DNA from: Fibrella rubiginis
Lineage (GTDB): Bacteria; Bacteroidota; Bacteroidia; Cytophagales; Spirosomataceae
Assembly (NCBI RefSeq): GCF_017353185.1
Contig: NZ_JAFMYV010000010.1
Span: 124,001-188,000 of the forward strand
Reading direction: 5' to 3'
DNA: 64,000 nt
Shown piece after piece: positions 1-8,962 of the stretch (the first letter of the stretch is position 1; every line of letters starts with the position of its first letter). Both the position numbers and the translations under genes were made by a program. The notes below the pieces were generated by a model. It was not told the DNA's origin, did no database searches, and worked only from the letters and a program-made list of their open reading frames with translations.

Positions 1-1282
1 ACTGGCGACGAATACGCTGCCCATATTCAATTTGTTCGCGCGTAGGCTGGTGCCGGGCTTCACCCTCAGCATCGGGGTTTTCAACTTCACCCGCCTGCTC
101 AGGAGCCGTGGGGGCCACGTCGGCTTCGCCGCCGCGGGTCATCATCCCCGGTGTTTCGTCACTTACCACGGTTGGCGTAACGAACTCTTCCTCCGGCTCT
201 GTATTGAAATTAGTGGCCGACTCGTCGCGGACAAAGCGGCGGTCGTTTTGGTTGCCCATGCCCTGGTTAGGCCGGGGCGACTGTTGCGGATTCTGCGACC
301 GGTAGTTTTCGCGCAGTTCACGGCGGGTTTGCCCCTGTGCATCGTTGCGCGGATTGTCGCCACGGGGTATATCATTCCGGTTGCCACCGTCGCGGGGAGC
401 GCCGTCATTCCGATTTGGCTGCCGGTTCATGGGTGCATTACCAAACCGATCTGGCCGACCGTTCGGGTCGTTGCGCATACCACCCTGCCGTGGTTCTCCC
501 TGCCGGTTGTCGCGCGGGTTACCATAGCCGTTGTTATCGCGGGGGCGGTCGGGCATCCGGCCGTTGCCGTTGTCTATCCGGTTGCCCCGGTTGTCGGCGT
601 TGCGGTCAACAGAACTGCCGTTTCGGTCGGTGCGGTAGGCGTCGTTTCGGTTTTGGCGGTTGTTGGCGTCGCGCATGCCACCGTCGCGGGGCACATCATT
701 ACGTTGGCCTCCATCTCGCTGATTGGGCTGGCGGGGTCCACCCTCGCGGGCGGTGCTGCTGTCTGACCGGGTAGGACGGTTGTCCATCCGCTGACGGGGT
801 TCCCGGTCGCGTTGCTGATCACCACCATCGCCATCAGAAACAGCGGGCTGGTCTGCTGGAGGCGAAACAGCCTGTTCCTGCGTCGCGGGCGCTGTTTCAG
901 CAGCGGGTGCCTGCTCGTTAGCTGAGTCTGCCGGTAGGGCAACGTCGGTAGGGCGTTTAGCCCGCTGACGAGGGCGAACTGCCGTTTCGGGGGTGTCGGA
1001 GGCTGGCAAAACAGCCATATCGGTAGGAGCAGTTATTGGTTCAGCAACAGCTGCTGGAGTATCGGGGGTGGCTTTTCGGGCGCGGGTGGGCCGTTTAGGA
1101 GCCTCGTCGGCTACGGACACCGTAGCGGCTTCGCCCGGTTCGGGGCGGCGTGATTGTTCGTCGAGCAATTTATAAACAAGATCTTTTTTAGTGTATTTGG
1201 TAGCGTTAGTTACGCCAAAGTCTTTGGCAAGACCGTGAAGCTCTGGCAAGAGCTTATGATTCAACTCGTCAATGGTATACAT
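1..1282 (-). CDS. rho: Transcription termination factor Rho, N-terminal part (runs off left edge)
   Basis: ATP-dependent RNA helicase that ends transcription. The frame opens at the ATG at 1282-1280 and stays open to base 1, giving about 427 residues with no stop. Residues about 12-43 form a Rho_N (SAP-like) domain, with the recognisable stretch TKYTKKDLVYKLLDEQ. The rest seen here is low complexity: first an Ala/Pro/Thr-rich stretch, then a long region rich in Asn, Arg, Asp and Gly with repeats such as RDGG, RND and DNR. The RNA-binding fold and RecA-like motor must lie beyond the left edge. Rho proteins of Bacteroidota are known to carry such a disordered insert between Rho_N and the RNA-binding domain, so the assignment is firm although the catalytic part is not visible. 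Several open frames on the other strand here are shadows of this biased composition. Confidence 0.9.
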   Translation of the reverse strand, partial: MYTIDELNHKLLPELHGLAKDFGVTNATKYTKKDLVYKLLDEQSRRPEPGEAATVSVADEAPKRPTRARKATPDTPAAVAEPITAPTDMAVLPASDTPETAVRPRQRAKRPTDVALPADSANEQAPAAETAPATQEQAVSPPADQPAVSDGDGGDQQRDREPRQRMDNRPTRSDSSTAREGGPRQPNQRDGGQRNDVPRDGGMRDANNRQNRNDAYRTDRNGSSVDRNADNRGNRIDNGNGRMPDRPRDNNGYGNPRDNRQGEPRQGGMRNDPNGRPDRFGNAPMNRQPNRNDGAPRDGGNRNDIPRGDNPRNDAQGQTRRELRENYRSQNPQQSPRPNQGMGNQNDRRFVRDESATNFNTEPEEEFVTPTVVSDETPGMMTRGGEADVAPTAPEQAGEVENPDAEGEARHQPTREQIEYGQRIRRQ

Positions 1283-1613
1283 ACGTAAGGGTTAGCGCAG
1301 GGAGCAAGCTAAAGCCAGGATAAACAGGTAGCAATAGATTAGTGTAATACGACAACTGGCGGGGCCAGTGGGCGGGTGGTAAGCCCGGAGGTGGTCAACA
1401 ACAGCGTGTTTGAGGGAGTGGTCTACAGACCGGGGCCGGTGCGGTTGCAACGGCCGGATAATCGGTAACGAAAGTGATCGATTGCGGATCGTGCGGCAGG
1501 CTAAGAAAAAGCGGTTATTAAACTACCCCGCCTGCCGGGTCAACGATTGACAAATGTAGTACAATCCAATTAATTATCTATGTAACGCTGTTTTGGCAAA
1601 AATGTTTCAAGAT
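1283..1613 (-). promoter_or_regulatory. Long rho leader with candidate promoter
   Basis: No credible gene lies between the rho start and the inverted repeat at 1614. On the minus strand there is a TACATTTG box (bases 1558-1551), a match to the Bacteroidota -7 consensus TAnnTTTG. It would give an untranslated leader of roughly 260 bases. The transcribed strand of the leader has several C-rich, G-poor patches. Rho is autoregulated by attenuation in its own leader in E. coli; a similar arrangement here is inference. No clear -33 element was found at the usual spacing. Confidence 0.4.
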
Positions 1614-1740
1614 GATTTCGGATGGGGGATTGCGGATTTCGGATTGTTACCGACACACCAGCCTGCTTTAACGTGAGCTGACCGCACAGGCGACCTGGCG
1701 TAAGCAACAATCCGAAATCCGCAATCCCCCATCCGAAATC
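1614..1740. repeat. 35-bp perfect inverted repeat with word-like stem
   Basis: Arms 1614-1648 and 1706-1740 are exact reverse complements over 35 bp, with a 57-base spacer. Each arm is built from the repeated words GGATTGCGGATTTCGGATT and GATTTCGGAT. It lies between the 5' end of rho and the 3' end of the OmpA/PD40 gene. It is far from a canonical terminator because the loop is long and there is no T run. Confidence 0.9.
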
Positions 1741-1751
1741 CCTACACGACA

Positions 1752-1778
1752 AAGCGCAGGCCCTGTGGACCTGCGCTT
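1752..1778 (-). terminator. Hairpin downstream of the OmpA/PD40 gene
   Basis: Arms AAGCGCAGG (1752-1760) and CCTGCGCTT (1770-1778) pair over 9 bp with a 9-base loop, 32 bases beyond the stop codon of the minus-strand OmpA/PD40 gene. The following T run is short (TTTG), so this is a weak intrinsic terminator or a 3'-end stabilising hairpin. Confidence 0.5.
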
Positions 1779-1809
1779 GCCGAAACCTATCTCAACAACA
1801 CAAACTTGT

Positions 1810-4104
1810 TTATTTGACGGCCAGAATTTTGAATTCCGTTCGTCGGTTTTGCTGATGCTCACTTTCGCTACAGTTTACGCCATCAGTACAGCCGTTCACC
1901 ACTTCGCTTTCGCCATAACCGTGGGCCGTAAGCCGGTCAGCCGAAATCCCGCGCGAGGCAATGTAGTCGAGGGCGGCCCGCGCCCGGTTTTCCGAGAGCT
2001 TCATGTTATACATGTCGCCAGAGCGGGCGTCGGTGTGCGACCGCAGTTCGATCTTCATGTCCGGGTATTCTTTCAGCAACGCTACTACACGGTCTAGCTC
2101 GCGGGCGGCGTCGGGACGGATAAAGAACTTGTTGAGGTCGTAATAGATATTTTTCAACTGAAACACGTCACCTTCGCCATACAGGCTGAGTGAGTCAGGG
2201 GCAGTACGCTGAATTTTCCTGGCCCCCTTGCTCTTACCATACTGTGCCCTTTTGGTGGCATAGCGGTCTTTTTGAGCCGTAATGGTATAGGGTGCGTTGG
2301 ATTTCACGGCAAATTCATAGCCACCGTCAGGCCCCGTCACTACCGTTTTTTCCGACTTGTCCTTGTCGTTGCGGAGGGTCACTTTCACGCCCTCGGCAGG
2401 CTTCTGGTTCACCTCCGTTTTCACTACACCGCGCACAATGGTGTTTTCGCTCTTTTCCAGGTAGATCGACACGTTTACCTGTGGTCGGTTCGATTGGGTC
2501 AGTGTCGAGAATTTGGCTGTGTTGGGGGCATACCCCTCTTTTACAACCTTGAATTCATACTCGGTGTTGGCATCGAGGCAGAGATCCGTCTTGCCTTCGT
2601 TACTGGTTACTTTCAGATCCTGGTTGGTGCCGTTGCGTACTATACGTACGTCGGCGGCTTCAAGCGGTGCGCCTGATTTGGCGTCGAACACCAGGATATT
2701 CAGCTGCTTGCAAGCCCGGTTGAAGGTGTATATATCGTCATCGCTGATACCCTTGCGGCGGTTGCTGCTGAAATAGCCGCGCGTACGTCCACGGTCGGTG
2801 ATGAGGCCAAAATCGTCTTTCTCCGAGTTGATGGGATAGCCCACGTTCTGCACGCCCCGGTAGGCCACGCCGTCTTTCAGTTCGGCATAGAAAATATCGA
2901 GACCGCCAATGCCCTCGTGTCCATCAGAGGCAAAATAGAGGTTTCCCGTTTCATCGACGTAGGGAAACATCTCGTTGCCTTCCGTATTGATGTCTTTGCC
3001 CATATTGACGGGCGTACCCCATTGGCCATTGTTAAATTCGACCACATACAGGTCCGTTCCGCCAAAACCGCCGGGCATGTCCGACACGAAATACAGCTTC
3101 TGATCGTCGGGCGAAAAGGCGGGGTGACCTACTGAATACTCTGAGCTATTGAAGGGCAGTTCGGTTACGTCGTGCCACTTGTTGTTGCGGTTTACCGCCG
3201 AATATAACTTCAGTTTACGGACGCCGTCGGTGCTTTTGCCGCTCTTGCCTTTGCTGCCGTTGTTGCGGGTGAAGACAATGAAGTTCTGATCTTTGGTAAA
3301 CGTCACCGGCCCCTCGTGGTACTTGGTGTTTAGGGTGCGGCTAAACTTCTCTGACTTGGAGGTAGGCTTGGTTTCGGCTTCAATCTCGATTGCCTGATCG
3401 GCGGCGGGGCCACCGCCGCCCAACACGGCCGTGCCGGGGGGACGAACAACGGGATCGAAACCAGGAATGCGCAGTTGGTTGGTATCGGGAAAGAAATACA
3501 GGTCCAGAAACGGGGTTTGGTTCCAGTTGAATACCCGCTTGATCATGCCGCCCTCATCACGCGAGGAGACGAAGACAATCCCTTTTTTGTAATACATCGG
3601 GCTAAAATCGGCCTGCCGTGAGTTGATCGGCAGGTTCTGAATCCGGTAGGACGACGAGTCGATATAAAACCGGCTCATGTCCATATAAGATACTGTAAAC
3701 CGCCGACCCCGAAGGTCGTCGCCTTGTTTTTGCCCAAACTGGCTATACATCTTCTGCGACTCGCGGTGCTTGCCATTGGCGGCGAGTGCCTGCGCATAGT
3801 ACAGGTATATTTCACTTTCCAGGTCTGGATAGTTGGCAATCAGCTCACCATAAACCCGCTCGGCGTTGCGTGAATCCTGCAGTTTCCGGTAGCACAAGCC
3901 TAGCTTGGTGAGGGCCTCACGGGTCTCATTGGCGTCACCAGGTTTGCCGCGCAGGAATTCTTCATACAGGCGCACAGCCGTTATGTAGCTGAAGTTTTCA
4001 TACTGCTTGTTGGCTGCCCGTAGCCGCCCGCTCTGTGCCTGCAGTGTCAGGGCCGATAAGAAGAGCCCCGCCAGTAAGAGCAGGACCCGTGTAGGTCGGT
4101 TCAT
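1810..4104 (-). CDS. OmpA-family protein with TPR, PD40 propeller and CRD domains (PorE-like)
   Basis: Envelope protein of 764 residues, probably periplasmic and bound to peptidoglycan through its C-terminus. It starts with a signal peptide (residues 1-24, ending LQAQS). Domain order is: TPR-like helices (about 30-115), WD40-like PD40 propeller repeats (about 145-460, for example SPDDQKLYFVSD), carboxypeptidase-regulatory-like folds (about 470-640), and an OmpA C-terminal domain (about 650-764, with DLNKFFIRPDAARELDRVV and NRARAALDYIASRGI). This order matches PorE, a type IX secretion component of Porphyromonas gingivalis. Bacteroidota often carry several paralogues with this architecture, so no symbol is given. 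It starts 12 bases after the tilS stop on the same strand and is probably cotranscribed with it. PorU at 41.8 kb supports a working T9SS in this genome. Confidence 0.85.
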   Translation of the reverse strand: MNRPTRVLLLLAGLFLSALTLQAQSGRLRAANKQYENFSYITAVRLYEEFLRGKPGDANETREALTKLGLCYRKLQDSRNAERVYGELIANYPDLESEIYLYYAQALAANGKHRESQKMYSQFGQKQGDDLRGRRFTVSYMDMSRFYIDSSSYRIQNLPINSRQADFSPMYYKKGIVFVSSRDEGGMIKRVFNWNQTPFLDLYFFPDTNQLRIPGFDPVVRPPGTAVLGGGGPAADQAIEIEAETKPTSKSEKFSRTLNTKYHEGPVTFTKDQNFIVFTRNNGSKGKSGKSTDGVRKLKLYSAVNRNNKWHDVTELPFNSSEYSVGHPAFSPDDQKLYFVSDMPGGFGGTDLYVVEFNNGQWGTPVNMGKDINTEGNEMFPYVDETGNLYFASDGHEGIGGLDIFYAELKDGVAYRGVQNVGYPINSEKDDFGLITDRGRTRGYFSSNRRKGISDDDIYTFNRACKQLNILVFDAKSGAPLEAADVRIVRNGTNQDLKVTSNEGKTDLCLDANTEYEFKVVKEGYAPNTAKFSTLTQSNRPQVNVSIYLEKSENTIVRGVVKTEVNQKPAEGVKVTLRNDKDKSEKTVVTGPDGGYEFAVKSNAPYTITAQKDRYATKRAQYGKSKGARKIQRTAPDSLSLYGEGDVFQLKNIYYDLNKFFIRPDAARELDRVVALLKEYPDMKIELRSHTDARSGDMYNMKLSENRARAALDYIASRGISADRLTAHGYGESEVVNGCTDGVNCSESEHQQNRRTEFKILAVK

Positions 4105-4116
4105 GAGAGTAAGAGT

Positions 4117-5532
4117 TTAACTATGGGTCTCCCGGATGAATGTATCAAAATGAGTGCCAAACTGAAAATTCTGGTTTTGCAGCCTACAGTTGATCAGGTG
4201 GCGTGATTCACTCGTCAGGCGGGCCACATGAGCCATACGTAGCCCCAGCACCCAACAGATCATCCCAGCGCTTTCCAGTACCCAAACATGCTCACGGTCA
4301 GGTAGTGGCATATGTCGTTCCTGTAGCAAATCACTCACCAATTTTGACCCGGTCATACCCAGCGGCCGAAATCGATCGCCTTGTTTCCAGGGGCGAATAA
4401 GCCAGGGGAAGGGCAGCATAGCGGCATCGAACAGGGCTTCGTTTGGGCTGTCGGGCCAGGTGCCAGACCAGTTGTCGCGATGCAGCGGCGTGACCGTGAG
4501 CTGGCCGGCTTGCCCCAGATCGAGGGGTTCGGCGGGCCAGTCGTTTACGCAAATGAGCGTGTGGGGCGTGGGGTGGCGGGGGCGCAGCCAAAGGCGGTCC
4601 TGATGATGCGTCAGTTGGTGTGAGTCTGTACGGAACACTTGCCCTGTTTTGACGGTAGCCGCCCCCCTTTGGTCAACCCCCCGCCAGCACTGCGCCAGCA
4701 TGTCGGGCGTAAAACCATAGGGACGAAGCCATTGATTTAACCGATAGAGTGGCTCTGGCAGTTGAGCAAGCTGTTGACAGTCAATAGAATAACCAAGGTT
4801 ATCAGCCTCCGTGCAGGCGGCAAAGGACCAGTCGAGTTCGGCGTTCAGTATTTTCTCGGCCGCCTGAATTTGACTGATGGTGCGCGGCAGTGTCTGGAGC
4901 AGACCAGGGTTGATGTGTTCAAGAGCGGGTACCACCTGATGCCGAATCCGGTTGCGGCTATAGGTATCGGAAGCATTGGAGGCATCGTCGCGCCAGGTCA
5001 GTTGCTGTTCCTGAGCGTATGCCTCAATGTCGGCGCGGGTAGCAAACCAGAGGGGCCGGATCACGCCCTGATCGGTTTTGACAGGAATGCCATGTAAACC
5101 GGCCAGTCCGGTGCCCCGCGTGAGGTTCAGCAGCATGGTTTCGAGCACGTCGTTGAGGTGATGGGCCGTGGCGATGGCCGCGTAGCCATGCTCCTGTCTG
5201 AGCGTTTGAAACCAATTGTAGCGCAGGTGCCGGGCCACAAGCTGAATGGACTCGCCCCGTCTGCGGGCTTCAGCGGCTGTATCAAAGCCGATTTCGTGAA
5301 ACGGAACGCCGTAGGCCGCCGCCTTGTTTTTAACCAGCAAGGCATCTGCATCAGACTCGGTACCCCGCAAACCGAAGTTGACATGAGCCATGGCAAACGT
5401 AAACCCACAGCGATGCATCAGGTGAGTAAGCACCATCGAATCGACACCACCACTCACGGCGATCAGCACAGACTGCTGGGTAGAGACAAGTTGGTGTTCG
5501 TTAATAAATGCTAAAAAGCCCTGTTCCAGCAC
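4117..5532 (-). CDS. tilS: tRNA(Ile)-lysidine synthetase
   Basis: Cytoplasmic enzyme that attaches lysine to C34 of the CAU anticodon of tRNA-Ile, converting it to read AUA. The N-terminal N-type ATP pyrophosphatase domain carries the PP-loop SGGVDS at residues 27-32, followed by AHVNFGLRG and the typical TAHHLNDVLETMLLNLTRGTG stretch (about residues 120-140). The C-terminal part contains the TilS substrate-binding region (RPWKQGDRFRPLGMTGSK). At 471 residues it has full family length. The gene is divergent from the OstA-like gene and lies directly upstream of the OmpA/PD40 gene with a 12-base gap. It is an essential single-copy gene in most bacteria. Confidence 0.95.
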   Translation of the reverse strand: MLEQGFLAFINEHQLVSTQQSVLIAVSGGVDSMVLTHLMHRCGFTFAMAHVNFGLRGTESDADALLVKNKAAAYGVPFHEIGFDTAAEARRRGESIQLVARHLRYNWFQTLRQEHGYAAIATAHHLNDVLETMLLNLTRGTGLAGLHGIPVKTDQGVIRPLWFATRADIEAYAQEQQLTWRDDASNASDTYSRNRIRHQVVPALEHINPGLLQTLPRTISQIQAAEKILNAELDWSFAACTEADNLGYSIDCQQLAQLPEPLYRLNQWLRPYGFTPDMLAQCWRGVDQRGAATVKTGQVFRTDSHQLTHHQDRLWLRPRHPTPHTLICVNDWPAEPLDLGQAGQLTVTPLHRDNWSGTWPDSPNEALFDAAMLPFPWLIRPWKQGDRFRPLGMTGSKLVSDLLQERHMPLPDREHVWVLESAGMICWVLGLRMAHVARLTSESRHLINCRLQNQNFQFGTHFDTFIRETHS

Positions 5533-5541
5533 ACGTTGGCG

Positions 5542-5549
5542 TAGTTTTG
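5542..5549 (+). promoter_or_regulatory. Candidate -7 box upstream of the OstA-like gene
   Basis: TAGTTTTG matches the Bacteroidota sigma -7 consensus TAnnTTTG and lies 91 bases before the ATG at 5641. No clear -33 element was recognised at 17-21 bases upstream. Confidence 0.35.
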
Positions 5550-5640
5550 TGTTAAAATCAGTTTTCAGTTTAGACTTGTCCAGGGCACGCGTGTTGCTGA
5601 CACGTTAGCCGACAGAAAAGAACAAACGGAAAACTTCTCT

Positions 5641-8010
5641 TTGATGGATTACTTACAAAAATACATTCTTTCCTTGCGTTGGCTGCTAACGGCTCTGTTG
5701 CTGGCGGTGGCGCCATGGGCCATGGCACAGGTGGGTCGTCCGCCGATGACGGGCGGCCAACCCGGAACTGGCTCGGGCACTGAACTTGTGCAGCTGCTTC
5801 ATGCCGACAGCCTCATTGGACTTAATACCCCGGGCGCATCGACCAGACGGGTGGTCAACAACGTTAAGTTCAGCCACAAAGGGGCGTTGCTCTACTGCGA
5901 TCAAGCTGTTCAAAACAGTAGTAGCAACGTGATTGAAGCCTATGGGCACGTGCGCATTGTGCAGGGTGACACGGTGACGGTCCAGGGCGATACCATGTAC
6001 TATTATGGCAACACCCGCTCAGCCACCGTGCTGAATCGCGTTATTCTCCGCGACCGTAAGATGACGCTGACTACCGCCCGGCTGGACTACGATATGGCCA
6101 ACGGCCTGGCGCACTACCCCACCAAAGGCCGGATTGTCGACAAAGAGAATGTGCTCACCAGCGAGGAAGGCTATTATAGTACTCGCACCAAGGAGTTTAC
6201 GTTTATTCGCAATGTGCGGCTGGTGAATCCCAAAACCACGCTCCTCGCCGACTCGCTACTCTATAACAGTGCTACCAAGATTGCTACGTTTCAGGGGCCA
6301 ACCAAGATTATCAACAAAGATGGCACCCTGCAGGCCCGCGATGGTACATACAATACTACTACGCGTGTCTCGAATTTTAAGCAGCGCGCTACCGCCTTCA
6401 CGGATAAATACACCCTTACGGCCGATACGCTGGATTTCGACAATCAGAGCGAGCTGGGCATTGCCAAGGGGAACGTGGTGCTGGTAGCAAAAGAAGACAA
6501 AACCACCATTACGGGTAAGCAGGGCCGCTATAACGGTAAGCTGGGCATCACCCGCGTCACGGGCAACGCCGTGGTGCGCACCGTCAGCGCCCCCAAAGAT
6601 ACCCTCTACATGCGGGCCGATACGCTGTTCTCCTACGATACGCCGTCGGGTAGTAAAGAGAAGAAACCGCGTAAGCTGGTGGGAAACAAAAACGTACTCG
6701 TCTTCAAAAACGACATGCAGAGCCGTTGTGACTCACTGGTATACACGGCCGTGGATTCGAGCTTCTATTTCTACAAAAAGCCCATTGTCTGGAGCCAGAA
6801 TTACCAGATGGAAGCCGACACGATTACGGCCCGGCTGAAGAATAATAAGATTAATACGCTGCTGCTCCGCACGCGGTCTTTTGTGGTGTCGCAGGACACA
6901 ATGAAGTTCTTTAACCAGATAAAAGGGCGGTCGGTAACGGCCTATTTCAAATCGGTGCTCGACACGCTCCGGCCTAAAGTGGTACGGGTGGTGCGGCGCA
7001 CAAAGAACGCGGCCGGTGCTACCGTGAAGCCGACGGCCAGTACGGGCAACAAACCCGCCCCGTCACAACCTGTTGTCACAACGGCCCTGGTGGGGCCTGG
7101 TACAAACGGAAAACCACCTAAGGTAGAAGAGAAAACGCAGCTAGATAAAGTGATAGTGGAGGGCAACGGTCAGAGCATTTATTTCGTAGTGGATGATAAA
7201 AATGTTTTCACCGGAATGAATCGCGTTGACTGTAGCAAGATGACTATTGAATTTACTAAAAGCAGGGTAGGGAATATCCGCTTTTATGGTCGTCCCGATG
7301 GTACGTTGACGCCTCCCAAACAACTCACCGATGATAAGAAAACACTAGACGGTTTTCGGTGGCGTGTAAATGAAAAACCTACCAAAGCCAATGTGTTGGG
7401 CGAAGAGCCTTACGGGCCGCCGACTAAAAAGAACAGTCCACAGCCACCTGCACAGATTATTGCTGACCTGTCAGACCGGATTCCGGCCGTCAAAAAAGAA
7501 ACCAACAGGCTTGGTTTGCCCGCGTCGGTTAGTTCGGTGATGGCGTCGCCTGCGTTGCCGGCATCGGTCAGTGCCGCCGCCGGGATGCTTAAATCTTTGC
7601 CGGTGAGCACATTGGCGAGTACGAGTGCAGTGACGGAGCTAACCAGCGCAACAGTAGCCACCATGATTCCCAGCGTGAAGCTACTGGCCGACAGCATCGC
7701 TTCAGATTCGACCACAACAGGCCGGGTAATAAACGCGGTTTTGCCCGCCACAACGAAGTCAGATAGTGCTGTTTCGGCAGAATCCAATTCGGTAATGTCT
7801 GTTAAAAAAAATGTAGTTAAAAAATCACTTCCAGCCAGGGTTAGCGTAAAGACTGCCAACGCTCCATCGTCGACGGGTCAGGGTGCGTTCCAAACAAAAG
7901 ATGTCTCTGGCCTTGAAAAGGAATTAAATAAGGTTCCACTGAATAAAAAGGGCATTAAACTTGATGTGATTTCTAAACCTTCAGCACCTAAATCGGGTCA
8001 AAAGGAGTAA
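5641..8010 (+). CDS. OstA/LptA-like lipopolysaccharide transport protein with low-complexity tail
   Basis: Predicted periplasmic or outer-membrane protein of 789 residues, with a signal peptide ending near residue 30 (PWAMAQ). Residues about 45-350 are successive OstA-type beta-jellyroll strands, each turn reading like 'transformed molecule, added string' (GHVRIVQGDTVTVQGDTMYYY; KGNVVLVAKEDKTTITGKQGRYNGK). This fold in LptA/LptD carries LPS across the periplasm. The Bacteroidota OstA-like family is longer than LptA and usually single copy. A second folded part lies at about 500-610. The last 180 residues are rich in Ala, Ser, Thr, Val and Lys with no visible domain and are probably disordered. 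The role in LPS transport is inferred from the family. Confidence 0.8.
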   Translation: MMDYLQKYILSLRWLLTALLLAVAPWAMAQVGRPPMTGGQPGTGSGTELVQLLHADSLIGLNTPGASTRRVVNNVKFSHKGALLYCDQAVQNSSSNVIEAYGHVRIVQGDTVTVQGDTMYYYGNTRSATVLNRVILRDRKMTLTTARLDYDMANGLAHYPTKGRIVDKENVLTSEEGYYSTRTKEFTFIRNVRLVNPKTTLLADSLLYNSATKIATFQGPTKIINKDGTLQARDGTYNTTTRVSNFKQRATAFTDKYTLTADTLDFDNQSELGIAKGNVVLVAKEDKTTITGKQGRYNGKLGITRVTGNAVVRTVSAPKDTLYMRADTLFSYDTPSGSKEKKPRKLVGNKNVLVFKNDMQSRCDSLVYTAVDSSFYFYKKPIVWSQNYQMEADTITARLKNNKINTLLLRTRSFVVSQDTMKFFNQIKGRSVTAYFKSVLDTLRPKVVRVVRRTKNAAGATVKPTASTGNKPAPSQPVVTTALVGPGTNGKPPKVEEKTQLDKVIVEGNGQSIYFVVDDKNVFTGMNRVDCSKMTIEFTKSRVGNIRFYGRPDGTLTPPKQLTDDKKTLDGFRWRVNEKPTKANVLGEEPYGPPTKKNSPQPPAQIIADLSDRIPAVKKETNRLGLPASVSSVMASPALPASVSAAAGMLKSLPVSTLASTSAVTELTSATVATMIPSVKLLADSIASDSTTTGRVINAVLPATTKSDSAVSAESNSVMSVKKNVVKKSLPARVSVKTANAPSSTGQGAFQTKDVSGLEKELNKVPLNKKGIKLDVISKPSAPKSGQKE

Positions 8011-8049
8011 ATAGCCTGGAGAATTAACAATTTTTCACCCATAACCGCG

Positions 8050-8080
8050 TTGACTTTGTCTTTTTTCGTAGATACGTTTG
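8050..8080 (+). promoter_or_regulatory. Bacteroidota-type promoter
   Basis: TTG at 8050-8052, a 20-base spacer, and TACGTTTG at 8073-8080 fit the TTG-N19-21-TAnnTTTG pattern of the Bacteroidota primary sigma factor. The ATG of the next gene follows 33 bases downstream. This is one of the best promoter matches in the window. Confidence 0.55.
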
Positions 8081-8113
8081 CAGGTCGCATGGTCAACGCG
8101 TTGATTATCAAGT

Positions 8114-8758
8114 ATGAAGCAAAATTTACTGGCATATGGTCTTTTCATCGGTCTGCTATGGACCACTTCGACGCGGGCGCAGGAACCGGGGCGAAGTCGG
8201 CTTGAGCTGGGCCGAAAGAACGGCCCAACTTCGGTAGCGGCAACCAACACCAGGCCCCAACGCCTGCTGATGCCCCGACCCATGCCCATGTCGCCCATGG
8301 ACCGTCTGCTTACGCAGGGCCGTAACGACATGCTCCGCGACTATTATCGGTCTATTCTGCTGGCTCCTTCGGTGATAAAAACAGGCTCGGTTCGTTCCAG
8401 TGCTGCCACTCCTGAAAGCACGGCCACCAGCCTGCCGGTGGTCGACCGTCAGCCGGAAGACGCCGTGCATTCGGAAGAGCAGATGTATAACAGCAGTCGC
8501 CTGACGGTCTCAAACATTTACCCTAACCCGGCCCATGAACTGGCTGAGATAGACTATACCATGCACGGTAGTGTGGGCGGCGTCAACATCACACTGCTCA
8601 ATATTCTGGGTGCACCCGTAGCCGAATATTCGCTGGACCGTAACGAACGGAAAGTGCGGATTCAGACCCGCGATTTGCCAACCGGCTACTACTTCTACCA
8701 ACTGTCGGTAGAGGGGGTAAAAGTGGCCACCAAGAAACTGCTGGTGAAGCATCAGTAA
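8114..8758 (+). CDS. Small secreted protein with T9SS C-terminal sorting domain
   Basis: A 214-residue protein with an N-terminal signal peptide (LFIGLLWTTSTRAQ) and a C-terminal type-A T9SS sorting domain. The sorting domain begins at about residue 133 with the hallmark SNIYPNPAHELAEIDY, continues through LPTGYYFYQLSVEG and ends KKLLVKHQ. Such domains direct proteins through the type IX translocon, after which PorU cleaves them and anchors the protein at the surface. The middle part (about 30-125) is Pro/Arg/Thr-rich and has no recognised fold, so the cargo function is unknown. It stands alone behind its own promoter. Confidence 0.75.
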   Translation: MKQNLLAYGLFIGLLWTTSTRAQEPGRSRLELGRKNGPTSVAATNTRPQRLLMPRPMPMSPMDRLLTQGRNDMLRDYYRSILLAPSVIKTGSVRSSAATPESTATSLPVVDRQPEDAVHSEEQMYNSSRLTVSNIYPNPAHELAEIDYTMHGSVGGVNITLLNILGAPVAEYSLDRNERKVRIQTRDLPTGYYFYQLSVEGVKVATKKLLVKHQ

Positions 8759-8842
8759 TGGACGGCATTTGGCAACAATTGCCAAACGAACATCGTTTCT
8801 GACTACGTAAACAGTACCTTGGCACCTTAAACCACGAGCAAC

Positions 8843-8959
8843 ATGGCTAAAGCACAAGACGCCCGATCTGAGAAGAAAAAAGAACCTGCTAAGTCGCCAA
8901 AAGAGAAAAAAGCGGCCAAAGCTGAAAAGAAACAGGAAAAAAGCCGCCGTCAGGATTAA
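8843..8959 (+). CDS. 38-residue lysine-rich hypothetical protein
   Basis: ATG at 8843, TAA at 8957-8959, product of 38 residues of which about 14 are Lys and 7 Glu (EKKKEPAKSPKEKKAAKAEK). It is highly charged and probably unfolded or nucleic-acid binding. Support comes from a clean start, a strong charge pattern and a large palindromic terminator 3 bases after the stop. No family can be named; similar short lysine-rich peptides are often annotated in Cytophagales. Function unknown. Confidence 0.5.
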   Translation: MAKAQDARSEKKKEPAKSPKEKKAAKAEKKQEKSRRQD

Positions 8960-8962
8960 TGA

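Noticed and set aside
32..774. Val/Ala-rich and Cys/Arg-rich frames on the plus strand
   Set aside because: They arise from the repeat-like coding of the rho disordered insert on the minus strand.
1614..1740. CRISPR-like or mobile palindrome array
   Set aside because: Only two inverted arms, no regularly spaced direct repeats, no cas genes; the hairpins across the window differ from one another in sequence, so no CRISPR or REP-type family is called.
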